DNA of 64,000 bases from Prevotella sp. (GCA_017619275.1 JAFZSR010000097.1:1-64000); one strand, 5' to 3'; positions 14,876 to 23,637 are shown, counted from the stretch's first letter. Notes: generated by a model from the letters alone, not told the origin. Numbers and translations: made by a program.

Positions 14876-17800
14876 CTACATTCGTCCGCCGAAGCCGCCG
14901 CCTCCGCCGCCGAAGCCACCTCCGCCGCCGAAACCGCCGCCTCCACCACGAGGACCACCGCCGCCGCGACCGCCACGAGGACCACCTTCGCCTTCGCCAC
15001 CTTCGCCGCCTTCGCCGCCACCGCGTCGGCCACCGCCCCAGCCACTGCTGCTGCGACCTCCAAAGAGATTCAAACGGTAGCTCACGTGCAGCATGGCATA
15101 GCTGGTGATGGCGTTCACCTCGCTGTCGCGCCAGCCATTGGCGTTGACAGTACGGCTGAAGTTGGTCTGCTCGTGCAGGATGTCGTACCACTGCAGCATC
15201 ACGGTGAGTGCCCTGCCACGCAGGAAGCTGTAGCTCAGCTGGGCGTTCCAAATCAATTCATTTGTGTTTAGCGTAGCATCGCTGTAGCCTCGCTTACTAT
15301 AGACGTGGAAGTCGGTGGTAAGTGTTGGCAGCGACGCCGCATTCCTTGGGCGACCCTTTAGCTGATTGGGGTCGAGCCGCATATTGCCGCCGTAGTTGAA
15401 ATTCCAGGTGGTAAGGTTACGCGATGCCTGCAGACGGTTCTCGGTGCGGGCGTAGGTCGTACGGAAATTCAGCGAGAAATTAAACCAGCGGTTGCGGTAG
15501 CTGAGCGACAGGTCGGGCGAGAAGTTGTAGGTGTGTGTGACGTTGCGGTCGGGGATGGCCGTGCGGTTCAGGTTCACGTAGCCAATCTGGTGATTGTAGC
15601 TGCCGTTGATACCTCCGCTTATGTCCCAACGGTTCAGCGTGTCGAGTCCGATGTTGAACGAGCCACCACCGTTCACACTCCAGTTACCGTTGATGTTCTC
15701 AGGGCGAGAGATGCGTCCGCCCGTGGTCTCATTGTAGGTCACCACGTTACCGATGGAGTTGTTGGTGCGCCGCATGCTGGCGTTAAAGCTATAGCTCCAG
15801 TGGCATTGCGCCTTGGGAACTTGGAAGCCCAGGCTGTCCTCCACCAACGTCGGTGTACGCTGCTTCTGGAAGTTGGTGCTCAAGTTGTAGGTGAACGAGG
15901 GTTTCAGTCCCGGATTACCCATGGAGATGTTGAGCGGGTTGGTGTCGTCGTAGATGTCGAGCATCTGTGTGATGCTGGGTTGCGACGTGTTGCCGCGCAA
16001 GGTCACCTGCAGGTTGGTTTGCTGGTTGAAGCGATAGCGCAGGTTCAGCGTGGGCGAATAGTTGGTCACTGTGCGCGTGGTGTCGATGGGCACGCCCAGA
16101 TACTGCTGTATGTAGTGCGAATGCTGGGGCTGGATGGTCACACCCGCGTTCATATTCAGTTTATCGCGCACCATGCGCAATTGCAAGTCGATGTTCTGTC
16201 CGTCCTCGGTTCGCTCGGAATAACGGCTCAGACGGTCGCTGAGATACATCTCGTAAGGATTGTCGAGATAGCCGAAGAGGCGTGCCCACTCCTGATAGTC
16301 GTTGAGCACATCGAGGAAAGCAGGTTCGCCAAGATCGGGGAAGTCGTAGGTAGAGGGGTCGCTCTTCTGGAAGCTATGGTTGAAGCGGTAGTTCAGCTGC
16401 AGGAAGATGCCCTGTGCACCGAAGGAGCGTGTGCGGTTTCGGTTGCCAAAGGGGCCTCGCTGCTGCGGGGTGGTATCTTCCGGCTCTGGCTTCGGCTTGA
16501 AGGTATAGAGCGGCTCGGTATAGGTGGCGCCGATGGAGTAGCTGAAATTATTGTTTGCCGAGAGCGTGTAGCGGTTGGTCTGATAGGTGGAGTCATTGCC
16601 AAACTGGTCTTTCTGCTGGTAGAGGTGTACTGCCGAGAGGTTGGCGTTGCGGTTGTCGCCGTCGCTATAGTTGATGTTTCCGCTGACGGCGATGTTGCGC
16701 CCACGACTGCCGAAGCGACGATAGAGCTGCATCTGCGTGCTCAGGTTCTTGTTGGAGCCGTGGCCCAGCGACTTACCTTGACGGTTGTTGACAATCAGCC
16801 CCTGCTGGTTCATGTACTCGATGCTTCGCTGGTTCAGGGCATCTGTCACATAGTCGAAGGGATTTGCATTGAACGAGGCATTGCTGGAGAACGAGCGGCT
16901 GTCGTTGCTCGAAATGCTCACGTTGGGACGGAACGATACATTGGTGAGGGTGTCAATCGCCCACTGGATGTTCATGTTGCCCGTCCAGCTGTTGTTGCGC
17001 GAATAGCTCTGGCTGATGCTGTTCGAGAAGGCGCCACCACGGGTGTTGACGAAGCTCTCAGAACCGTTGCGGCTCCAGTTGTCGGCGTCGTTGCGGGTCC
17101 ATGTCACGCGGCCGCTCATCCTCAGGTTGGCACCGTTGGGCTTGCGCTGGCTCTCGTAGCTGGCATCCAGGGCGCCGGTCTTCGTCTCGCGCTGACCGTT
17201 GCCGTTGCCTCTACCACGACCACCTCGTCCGCTGAAGTTACGGTCGTTCACGTTGTTGGCGTTGCCCATGAAGGTATAGCGCATGGCGCCGAAAGGTTTC
17301 ATGGCCGTCAGACGAACACCATAGCGATCGTCCGTACCGATGCCCACGTCGGGGTTGGCTTGAATACCGTTACGGGCGCTGCGCTTGGTGGTGAACTCCA
17401 ACACGAAGTCGTCGTTGCCATCGTCCACACCCGTCATACGGCTCAGGTCGCTCTTCTCGTCGTAGGCCTTCACCTTGTCGATGACATACGAGGGCAGGTT
17501 CTTCATCACAGCGTCGTTGTTGCCGGTCATGAAGTCGCGGCCGTCGAGCTTGAATTTCTTCACGTCCTTACCGTTGATGCTGATTTTGCCGTCGTCGTCA
17601 ATCTTCGCTCCGGGCAGCATCTCCACCAAAGCCTCGATGACCGAGCCTTCGGGCACGCGGAAAGCATCGGCGTTGTAGACCACCGTGTCGTCCTTAATCA
17701 CCATCTTGGGGATGTTGGCCGTCACCACTGCCTCGTCGAGGAGCACGGCCGAGGGCTCCATTGTCATATTGCCCAAGGCTATCGGACGGCGAGCCACGGT

Positions 17801-18088
17801 GATGTTTTTCGTCAAGGGCTGATAGCCCAAGTAGGTGACTCGGAGCTGGTAGTTGCCCTGCCCCACCCCGTTGAAAGTAAACGCGCCCTGCGCGCCAGAA
17901 AGGACTCCGGCGGTGAACGTGGTGTCGCTCTTACCTATTTTATATAGTTGCAACGTAGCCTTGGACAGGGCTTCACGGGTTTCGGAATCAAGCAACTTTC
18001 CCGAAACCGTGGTTTGGGCCATCGCGCTGGATATTGAAAAGACAAAGAAAATAACTACCTGGGCGATAAATCGCGGAAATCTATGCAT
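14876..18088 (-). CDS. TonB-receptor-like outer-membrane barrel with Gly-rich tail
   Basis: A 1,070-residue outer-membrane protein of the PF14905-like 'outer membrane protein beta-barrel' family. It may bind a peptide, polymer or metal. A signal peptide (1-24, ending AMAQ) precedes a carboxypeptidase-regulatory-like domain (about 26-110, TVSGKLLDSETREAL). A plug-like region follows (120-250, LDGRDFMTGNN, GVDDGNDDFVLEFTTKR), then a long Asn/Ser/Arg-rich barrel. No typical TonB box is evident. After the barrel comes an exposed-looking tail of about 50 residues with RGG, GEGG and FGGGG repeats ending FGGRM. Barrel proteins of this type usually end close to the last strand, so the tail is unusual. 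Confidence 0.75.
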   Translation of the reverse strand: MHRFPRFIAQVVIFFVFSISSAMAQTTVSGKLLDSETREALSKATLQLYKIGKSDTTFTAGVLSGAQGAFTFNGVGQGNYQLRVTYLGYQPLTKNITVARRPIALGNMTMEPSAVLLDEAVVTANIPKMVIKDDTVVYNADAFRVPEGSVIEALVEMLPGAKIDDDGKISINGKDVKKFKLDGRDFMTGNNDAVMKNLPSYVIDKVKAYDEKSDLSRMTGVDDGNDDFVLEFTTKRSARNGIQANPDVGIGTDDRYGVRLTAMKPFGAMRYTFMGNANNVNDRNFSGRGGRGRGNGNGQRETKTGALDASYESQRKPNGANLRMSGRVTWTRNDADNWSRNGSESFVNTRGGAFSNSISQSYSRNNSWTGNMNIQWAIDTLTNVSFRPNVSISSNDSRSFSSNASFNANPFDYVTDALNQRSIEYMNQQGLIVNNRQGKSLGHGSNKNLSTQMQLYRRFGSRGRNIAVSGNINYSDGDNRNANLSAVHLYQQKDQFGNDSTYQTNRYTLSANNNFSYSIGATYTEPLYTFKPKPEPEDTTPQQRGPFGNRNRTRSFGAQGIFLQLNYRFNHSFQKSDPSTYDFPDLGEPAFLDVLNDYQEWARLFGYLDNPYEMYLSDRLSRYSERTEDGQNIDLQLRMVRDKLNMNAGVTIQPQHSHYIQQYLGVPIDTTRTVTNYSPTLNLRYRFNQQTNLQVTLRGNTSQPSITQMLDIYDDTNPLNISMGNPGLKPSFTYNLSTNFQKQRTPTLVEDSLGFQVPKAQCHWSYSFNASMRRTNNSIGNVVTYNETTGGRISRPENINGNWSVNGGGSFNIGLDTLNRWDISGGINGSYNHQIGYVNLNRTAIPDRNVTHTYNFSPDLSLSYRNRWFNFSLNFRTTYARTENRLQASRNLTTWNFNYGGNMRLDPNQLKGRPRNAASLPTLTTDFHVYSKRGYSDATLNTNELIWNAQLSYSFLRGRALTVMLQWYDILHEQTNFSRTVNANGWRDSEVNAITSYAMLHVSYRLNLFGGRSSSGWGGGRRGGGEGGEGGEGEGGPRGGRGGGGPRGGGGGFGGGGGFGGGGGGFGGRM

Positions 18089-18211
18089 AGTTTGGCTTTT
18101 GGGTTTCTTATTTGTGGTTTTATGACGGACGCATTATAAACCTGTTTAACAACAATTCTCCAATTTAACTTTATTTAATAGCATGGGAAGCCTCGTTTGC
18201 CTCCTTTTTCG

Positions 18212-18219
18212 TACTTTTG
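18212..18219 (+). promoter_or_regulatory. -7 box TACTTTTG of the tRNA methyltransferase gene
   Basis: The box lies 28 nt before the TTG start and covers the upstream TTG at 18217, arguing against that codon as start. Confidence 0.5.
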
Positions 18220-18246
18220 CCAAGGAATAATGAAAGAGGACATCTT

Positions 18247-18945
18247 TTGAGCAACGAGTACTTCCAATTCAAGCAATTCACCATCTGGCAGAGCCAATGC
18301 GCCATGAAGGTGGGCACCGACGGCACCCTACTGGGGGCATGGGCCGAGCTGCCCGCCACCGTCAACCCCTCGCCCACCATTCTCGACGTGGGCACGGGCA
18401 CGGGCATCATTGCCCTGATGATGGCGCAACGCTTCCCGCAAGCCCGCGTGGTGGGCATCGACATCGACGGCGACGCGGCCAACCAGGCAAAGCAGAACGC
18501 ACAAGCATCGCCCTTCGCCAACCGTGTGGACATTCGGCATGGCGACTTCGGAACGCTCGAGGGCACGGCTTGCTACGAGGCCATCGTGAGCAACCCACCC
18601 TACTTCGTCAACACCCTCCGAAGCCCCGACGCCACCCGCACGCTGGCTCGCCATGCCCACACGCTGCCCTTCCGCGTGTTGATGGAACGCTCGTGGCAGT
18701 TGCTGACCGATGGTGGCTGTCTCTCGGTGGTGGTGCCCGCCGATGCGCAAGGCATCATCGAGGGCGAGGCGGCTCTGGCGGGGTTCTTCAAGCAACGCGA
18801 GTGCCTGGTGTTCACCTCGGCCCGCAAGCCCGCCAAGCGCGTTATGCTGGCCTTCGGCAAGCATAGCACTCCGGTGAAACGGCAACAGCTCACGGTTGGC
18901 TCGGAAGAATACGCCGCCCTCATGGCAGATTTTTATCTTGAATAG
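18247..18945 (+). CDS. tRNA1(Val) (adenine-37-N6)-methyltransferase-like protein
   Basis: Predicted SAM-dependent methyltransferase of the TrmN6/YfiC type, which makes m6A37 in tRNA-Val. The 232-residue product opens SNEYFQFKQFTIWQSQCAMKVGTDGTLLGAW, a characteristic start. Motif I LDVGTGTGIIALMMAQRF and the N6-adenine motif NPPYF follow, then DATRTLARH, which is typical of this group. The chosen start is TTG at 18247, preceded by AAAGAGGA at good spacing. No ATG is available before the conserved region. The TTG at 18217 overlaps the promoter. A heptamer array separates it from the next gene. Confidence 0.82.
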   Translation: MSNEYFQFKQFTIWQSQCAMKVGTDGTLLGAWAELPATVNPSPTILDVGTGTGIIALMMAQRFPQARVVGIDIDGDAANQAKQNAQASPFANRVDIRHGDFGTLEGTACYEAIVSNPPYFVNTLRSPDATRTLARHAHTLPFRVLMERSWQLLTDGGCLSVVVPADAQGIIEGEAALAGFFKQRECLVFTSARKPAKRVMLAFGKHSTPVKRQQLTVGSEEYAALMADFYLE

Positions 18946-18973
18946 AGGTGAGAGGTGAGAGGTGAGAAGTGGG
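18944..18973. repeat. heptamer array, GAGGTGA type
   Basis: Four units (GAGGTGA three times, then GAAGTGG) follow immediately after the tRNA methyltransferase stop codon and lie ahead of the methionine sulfoxide reductase gene. Confidence 0.8.
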
Positions 18974-18990
18974 AATAACATAATAATAAT

Positions 18991-19449
18991 ATGAAAGAAG
19001 AAAAATACAAAGCACTGGTTAGTTCCATTGGTTCGCTCATTGAGGGCGAGACCGACATGATTGCCATCATGAGCAACGTAGCAGCCGCCATCCATCAAGA
19101 GATGCGGTTTTGGTGGACAGGTTTCTATCGCGTCTGCGGCGAAGAGCTGATTCTCGGCCCGTTTCAAGGGCCAGTGGCCTGTATGCACATTGCCTACGGG
19201 CGCGGCGTGTGCGGAACGGCATGGAAACGGGGCGAGACCATCGTGGTGCCCGACGTGGAGCTGTTTCCCGGCCACATTGCCTGCAGCAGCGAATCGAAGT
19301 CGGAAATCGTGGTGCCCCTCTTCGGCGACGATGGCCGCGTCATGGCTGTGCTCGACATCGACAGCGAGCGACTCGCCACCTTCGACGACATCGACCGAAA
19401 GTATCTGGAAGCCATTTGCCAGCTGATATCCGCAACCAATAACAACTGA
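18991..19449 (+). CDS. free methionine-(R)-sulfoxide reductase (GAF domain)
   Basis: Reduces free methionine-R-sulfoxide in the cytoplasm as part of oxidative-damage repair. The whole 152-residue protein is one GAF domain. Cys64, Cys74 and Cys98 are spaced by 10 and 24 residues. This equals the spacing of the three conserved Cys in the E. coli enzyme (84, 94, 118), so the catalytic set is complete. FWWTGFYRV and GRGVCGTAW are typical family segments. The MEMO-AMMECR1 gene begins 3 nt after its stop, which suggests co-expression. Confidence 0.92.
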   Translation: MKEEKYKALVSSIGSLIEGETDMIAIMSNVAAAIHQEMRFWWTGFYRVCGEELILGPFQGPVACMHIAYGRGVCGTAWKRGETIVVPDVELFPGHIACSSESKSEIVVPLFGDDGRVMAVLDIDSERLATFDDIDRKYLEAICQLISATNNN

Positions 19450-19452
19450 AAA

Positions 19453-20934
19453 ATGATAATCGTAATTCTTGTAGCGATGATGATGATGAATGCATGTAAC
19501 GCACAGACAAGCGAAAGGCCAGGAACCACAGTGGTGAGGCCCGCCACACAAGCCAACCGCTTCTATACGGGCGATGCCATGGAACTCAGCGAGCAGGTCG
19601 ACAGCCTCCTGGCGCTCCACAAAGGCAGTAATATATATAATAATGTGGCAGCACTCATCGTCCCCCATGCCGGCTACGAGTACTCGGGCAACGTGGCCGC
19701 TACGGCCTACACGACGCTCGACCCCAACAAGACCTACAAGCGAATCTTCTTGCTGGGCCCCAGTCACCATGAGTGGCTCGACGGGGCGTCGGTCAACATT
19801 GAGGCCGACTACTACGCCACGCCATTGGGCCAAGTGAAGGTTGACCATGAGACGGCCCTGCAACTGACCACGGCCGACAGTCTGTTTGCCTATCACCCCG
19901 CCGCCCACGAACAGGAGCATTGCCTGGAGGTGCAACTGCCTTTCTTGCAGAGGCTCTTTGTCCACCACGATAAAGAAGTGCCTCCCATCGTGCCCATCAT
20001 CGTTTCCACCAACAACTTCAACAAGCTGAAACGAATGGCAGAGGTGCTGAAGCCGTTCTTCACCGACGAGAACCTGTTCATCGTCAGCAGCGATTTCTCG
20101 CACTATCCGTCGTATGAAGACGCTTGCGAGGTGGATGCCAAGACGGGAAAGGCCATCGAGACAGGCAACGTAGAGGAGCTGATAGCCACCATCGAGGCCA
20201 ACGCCCAAAGCGGAAAGCGAAACTTGGCGACGAGTGCCTGTGGCGCCTTCCCCATCATCACCCTCATGCTCATGCTCGACAACCACTATGAGGTGAAGCA
20301 CCTGCTGTATCAGAATTCTGGCGACGTGGACCGTCATGGCCGTTCTCGCGTGGTGGGCTACCATGCCTTCGCCTTCCTCCGCCAAGAAGGCGGTTTCACG
20401 CTCACCGATGCCGAGAAGAAGCACCTGAAGGAGATTGCCCTCAACAGCATTCGTGACTCGCTCGACGGGAAACCCATCTCAAAGGCCTCGCTCACCGACC
20501 GTTCCTCAGCTCTCACCTCCAAGTGCGGTGCTTTCGTGTCGCTGCATAAGCACGGTCAGTTGCGTGGTTGCATTGGCCACTTCGGCGAGGATATCGCCCT
20601 GTACCGGGTAGTGGCCGAGATGGCGCGTGCCGCCGCCTTCGAAGACCCGCGCTTTCAGCCTTTGCGCCGCGAGGAGCTGGCCGACATCGACATCGAGATC
20701 TCCGTGCTCACGCCGATGCGACGCATCAAGAGCATCGACGAGTTTGAGTTGCACCGTCATGGCATCTATATCCGAAAAGGCTATCGCAGCGGAACGTTCC
20801 TACCACAGGTGGCCGACGAGGTGAACTGGACGAAGGAGGAGTTCATTGGGCATTGCTCACGCGACAAGGCCGGCATAGGATGGGATGGCTGGCGCGATGC
20901 AGAACTATATGTATATGAAGCTATTGTATTTTAA
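19453..20934 (+). CDS. MEMO1-AMMECR1 fusion protein (AmmeMemoRadiSam B+A)
   Basis: A 493-residue fusion of two parts of the AmmeMemoRadiSam set, whose biochemical role is not settled. Residues about 24-312 are MEMO-like. His72 (PHAGYEYSG), His105 (GPSHHEW), Asp214 (SSDFSHYPSY) and Cys263 (SACGAFP) match in order and spacing the metal-site residues of human MEMO1. Residues about 320-493 are AMMECR1-like, with LRGCIGHF (370-377) and the C-terminal EVNWTKEEFIGHCSRDKAG. The N-terminus MIIVILVAMMMMNAC looks like a short signal or lipoprotein sequence with Cys15 as a weak lipobox, so export is possible. The radical SAM partner is not in the neighbouring genes. Confidence 0.85.
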   Translation: MIIVILVAMMMMNACNAQTSERPGTTVVRPATQANRFYTGDAMELSEQVDSLLALHKGSNIYNNVAALIVPHAGYEYSGNVAATAYTTLDPNKTYKRIFLLGPSHHEWLDGASVNIEADYYATPLGQVKVDHETALQLTTADSLFAYHPAAHEQEHCLEVQLPFLQRLFVHHDKEVPPIVPIIVSTNNFNKLKRMAEVLKPFFTDENLFIVSSDFSHYPSYEDACEVDAKTGKAIETGNVEELIATIEANAQSGKRNLATSACGAFPIITLMLMLDNHYEVKHLLYQNSGDVDRHGRSRVVGYHAFAFLRQEGGFTLTDAEKKHLKEIALNSIRDSLDGKPISKASLTDRSSALTSKCGAFVSLHKHGQLRGCIGHFGEDIALYRVVAEMARAAAFEDPRFQPLRREELADIDIEISVLTPMRRIKSIDEFELHRHGIYIRKGYRSGTFLPQVADEVNWTKEEFIGHCSRDKAGIGWDGWRDAELYVYEAIVF

Positions 20935-20951
20935 TCATTGAACCTTTAGTT

Positions 20952-21710
20952 ATGAAGAAAATAGTATTGATTACAGGCGCAACGAGTGGCATTGGACTGG
21001 GTTGCGCAAGGAAGTTTGCCAAGAACGGCGACAAGCTGATTCTGACGGGTCGCAACGAAAAACGATTGGCAGAGATCAGCAAGGAACTGACTGAGAAAGG
21101 CACACAAGTGCTGACGATGGTCTTCGATGTGCGCGACCGCGAAAAGGCAAAGGCGTGCTTCGATGAGCTACCAGAGGAATGGAAGGACATCGATGTGCTG
21201 GTGAACAACGCTGGTCTTGCACTGGGCTTGGAGCCTGAGCATGAAGGCAACCCCGAAGACTGGGAGACCATGATCGACACCAACATCAAAGGGCTGCTCA
21301 CCATGACGCGGCTCATCGTGCCGGGGATGGTGGAGCGCAACCATGGGCACATCATCAATATCGGCTCCGTAGCTGGCGATGCAGCCTACGCTGGTGGTAA
21401 TGTGTATTGCGCCACCAAGGCTGCCGTAAAGGCTTTGACCGATGGGCTGCGCATCGATGTGGCCAGCACATCCCTTCGGGTGACAAACCTCAAACCGGGA
21501 CTGGTGCAGACGAACTTCAGCAATGTGCGCTTCAAGGGCGACGAAGAGCGTGCCCAAAAGGTGTATACAGGCATCAAACCCCTCACTGGCGACGACATTG
21601 CCGATGTAGCAGTCTACGTAGCCAATGCCCCAGCGCACGTGCAGATAGCCGAAGTCCTTATCCTCGCCACCCACCAAGCCAGCGGTAGCGTCATCGCAAG
21701 AGGATATTGA
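20952..21710 (+). CDS. SDR oxidoreductase, YdfG-like
   Basis: Short-chain dehydrogenase, probably NADP-dependent and acting on 3-hydroxy acids or similar compounds. The 252-residue product has the dinucleotide motif TGATSGIGLG (8-17), the NNAG motif (85-88), and the catalytic Ser139, Tyr152 and Lys156 (VYCATKAA). Pattern and length are those of E. coli YdfG (malonic semialdehyde/serine dehydrogenase). The exact substrate cannot be read from the sequence. It starts 17 nt after the MEMO-AMMECR1 fusion and closes the + strand run. Confidence 0.88.
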   Translation: MKKIVLITGATSGIGLGCARKFAKNGDKLILTGRNEKRLAEISKELTEKGTQVLTMVFDVRDREKAKACFDELPEEWKDIDVLVNNAGLALGLEPEHEGNPEDWETMIDTNIKGLLTMTRLIVPGMVERNHGHIINIGSVAGDAAYAGGNVYCATKAAVKALTDGLRIDVASTSLRVTNLKPGLVQTNFSNVRFKGDEERAQKVYTGIKPLTGDDIADVAVYVANAPAHVQIAEVLILATHQASGSVIARGY

Positions 21711-21754
21711 TTACCGGTGGGTTTATAGGTAGGTTCAATAAAACGCAAAATTCA

Positions 21755-21842
21755 TGCGCAGCCCTTCCCCTCCCCTTCTTGAGTCCCTCTGGTAGCAAGC
21801 GTCCCCAAGGGGCCGAGCGGAAGGGAGGGGAAGGGCTGCGCA
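21755..21842. repeat. C-rich element with 20-bp inverted ends
   Basis: The arm TGCGCAGCCCTTCCCCTCCC (21755-21774) recurs inverted at 21823-21842. The interior resembles a stretch at 271-305 near the window start. A 40-bp relative lies at 51.32 kb. It encodes no protein and looks like a small non-autonomous repeat. Confidence 0.7.
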
Positions 21843-21872
21843 ACCAAAACGAAACAATAGAAGTTACCTTAT

Positions 21873-22055
21873 ACTGTCAATAGTCTATAGTCAAAAATCT
21901 ATAGTCTAAAGTCTAAAAGTCTATAGTCTAAAGTCAAAAATCTACAGTCTAAAGTCGAAAATCTATAGTCTAAAGTCGATACTCTACAGTCTAAAGTCTA
22001 AAAATCTACAGTCTAAAGTCAAAAAACTATAGGCTAAAGTCGATACTCTACAGTC
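21873..22055. repeat. long heptamer array, TCTAAAG type
   Basis: About 25 mostly seven-base units (TCTAAAG, TCTATAG, TCTACAG, TCGAAAA, TCAAAAA) form a degenerate array between the convergent SDR and DjlA-like genes. It runs directly into copy 2 of the terminator-like repeat. Confidence 0.85.
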
Positions 22056-22058
22056 CTC

Positions 22059-22125
22059 AAAATTTTGGTAACGACTTTTTGAAATTTGGTAACGACTTTT
22101 TGAAAAATCTCGTACGAGATTTTTT
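22059..22125. repeat. terminator-like dispersed repeat, copy 2
   Basis: It contains TTTGGTAACGACTTTTTGAA twice and then the palindrome AAAATCTCGTACGAGATTTT with flanking T. It sits between convergent genes, as a bidirectional terminator would. Confidence 0.7.
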
Positions 22126-22160
22126 GCCGTCTCATGAACAAGTAAAATAAGGGGGTTATT

Positions 22161-22182
22161 GCATCCCCAAAAACGGGGTTGC
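22161..22182 (-). terminator. weak hairpin after the DjlA-like gene
   Basis: GCATCCCC and GGGGTTGC pair with one mismatch around AAAAAC. It lies 12 nt past the stop on the reverse strand. The T run is poor. Confidence 0.35.
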
Positions 22183-22193
22183 AGGGGTCGTTT

Positions 22194-22988
22194 CTACAGG
22201 CCACGTGCCTTCCAGATGCGTTCCTTGGCGGCGTTGATTTCCTGGAACTTCTTTTCGGCGGCCTTGCGCACGTCTTCGCCCAGCTTGGCCACCCGGTCGG
22301 GATGGTGTTCCAGCGCCAGTCGGCGATAGGCCCGGCGCAGCTCGTCGTCGGTGGCCTGCGGGCTGACACCCAGCACGCGGTAGGCATCTTCGAGCGAGTC
22401 GCCCTTCAGGTGGAGCATCGAGTCCACCTCGCTGGTGTTCATCTGCATCCAGCGGGCCACGTCTTTCAGCGCATCCACCTCGCTGCTGTCCACCTGCCCG
22501 TCGGCCTGTGCAATCATCACCAGGAAATTGAGCAGTTGCAGCCGACCGCTATAGTCGAGGAAACGAGCGGCCTCCTCACAACTCTGGCGGATGGTGCGGC
22601 GGAAGGCCACACGCCCCTGCCGTTTCTCCTCGTCGAAGAGGCGCAGCAGGATGTCGTTGCCCTGTTGTTCAGCCTCTGCGCCGAAGTTCTGGCGCAGGAA
22701 CCCACGCACCATCTCCATCTCCGAGTGCATCACGCGCCCGTCGGCACGGATGATGTAGGCGGCCATCACCAACATCGACAGCAGGAAGCTGTTGCGGTCG
22801 CCTTGCTGCTGGTTGCTGTAGGTTTGTTGTGTTTGTTCTTGCGAACCAAAGGTGCGCTCGCCGCCCTGACTCTGTGAAGTCGACGATGACGACTCAAACA
22901 GCGAGCCCAGGAGGAATCCCAGGATTCCCCCTATCGGCCCGAGCACAATCCAGCCTAAGTAGCCGGCAATCCATTTGCCCAGTCCCAT
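22194..22988 (-). CDS. DjlA-like TerB-J-domain membrane protein
   Basis: A 264-residue co-chaperone-like protein expected to stimulate DnaK near the inner membrane. One hydrophobic segment with GxxxG spacing (about 8-30) is followed by a Ser/Gln-rich linker. A TerB-like helical domain (about 66-190) carries acidic residues in RADGRVMHSE and QADGQVDSSE, and a C-terminal J domain (about 200-264) has the key His-Pro-Asp at 229-231. Order and size match DjlA. The ATG overlaps the TGA of the preceding kinase-like gene by one base, so the two are translationally coupled. Confidence 0.87.
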   Translation of the reverse strand: MGLGKWIAGYLGWIVLGPIGGILGFLLGSLFESSSSTSQSQGGERTFGSQEQTQQTYSNQQQGDRNSFLLSMLVMAAYIIRADGRVMHSEMEMVRGFLRQNFGAEAEQQGNDILLRLFDEEKRQGRVAFRRTIRQSCEEAARFLDYSGRLQLLNFLVMIAQADGQVDSSEVDALKDVARWMQMNTSEVDSMLHLKGDSLEDAYRVLGVSPQATDDELRRAYRRLALEHHPDRVAKLGEDVRKAAEKKFQEINAAKERIWKARGL

Positions 22989-23608
22989 CAGCCAATGACG
23001 TTCATCAGGAAGTCCACAGCCCCGTTGACACCAAACTGACGCACGTTGAGCGCCACGTCGTAGTTGCGCGCATCCTGCCAGTCGAGTCCGGTGAAGGTCT
23101 TGGTGTAGAGCTCACGCGAATAGTCGTTGTCTACAATCATGGCAGCGGCATCCTGCTCCGAGATGTCGAACTTCTCGGCAATGCGGCGCCTACGACATTC
23201 GTCGTCGGCATGGACAAAGATTTTCATGGCGTTGACGTGGTCGCGGAAAATATAGAATCCGCAGCGGCCCACGATGACGCACGACTCTTGTGCGGCAATG
23301 CGACGGATGGTGGCAGCCTGAGCATCGAAGAGCCTACGGCTGGTCTGGTCGTGCTCCTGTCCGTTATACTCCGCACCAGCCATATATTGGCGATAGAAGG
23401 TGGTGAAATCGTCGCGCCACAATGGGTTGCGCATCTCAATCTTCTCCACAGCATCCTCCACGTCGCCAAACTTCCGGGCCACCTCATTGATGATTTGCTT
23501 GTCGAGCAGCTTCACGCCCAGCCTTCGGGCCAGCTCGGCTCCAATCTCATGGCCGCCGGTACCAAACTGGCGGCTGATGGTGATGACGAATCTTTCCTGC
23601 TTATTCAT
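22988..23608 (-). CDS. cytidylate-kinase-like family protein
   Basis: A 206-residue P-loop kinase-like protein of the family often called cytidylate kinase-like (PF13189). The N-terminal ITISRQFGTGGHEIGAELARRLG holds the nucleotide-binding loop. CVIVGRCGFYIF and the Arg-rich ECRRRRIAEKF (lid-like) follow. The true substrate of this family is not established, and it is distinct from the essential cytidylate kinase. The start at 23608 lies behind a full promoter. A frame extends further upstream over the promoter and is not used. It is the first gene of the operon with the DjlA-like protein. Confidence 0.82.
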   Translation of the reverse strand: MNKQERFVITISRQFGTGGHEIGAELARRLGVKLLDKQIINEVARKFGDVEDAVEKIEMRNPLWRDDFTTFYRQYMAGAEYNGQEHDQTSRRLFDAQAATIRRIAAQESCVIVGRCGFYIFRDHVNAMKIFVHADDECRRRRIAEKFDISEQDAAAMIVDNDYSRELYTKTFTGLDWQDARNYDVALNVRQFGVNGAVDFLMNVIG

Positions 23609-23637
23609 AATTATATAAGTTTTAAGTTTTCTTTTTG

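Noticed and set aside
15533..17947. 804-codon frame on the + strand
   Set aside because: It lies fully antisense to the 1,070-residue barrel protein. Its His/Val/Ala/Glu-rich composition is the shadow of GC-biased codons.
18328..20424. 698-codon frame on the reverse strand
   Set aside because: Antisense to three well-supported genes (tRNA methyltransferase, methionine sulfoxide reductase, MEMO fusion) and without any family motif.
21873..22055. CRISPR-like look of the heptamer array
   Set aside because: The repeated unit is only about seven bases, with no unique spacers of constant length and no cas genes.
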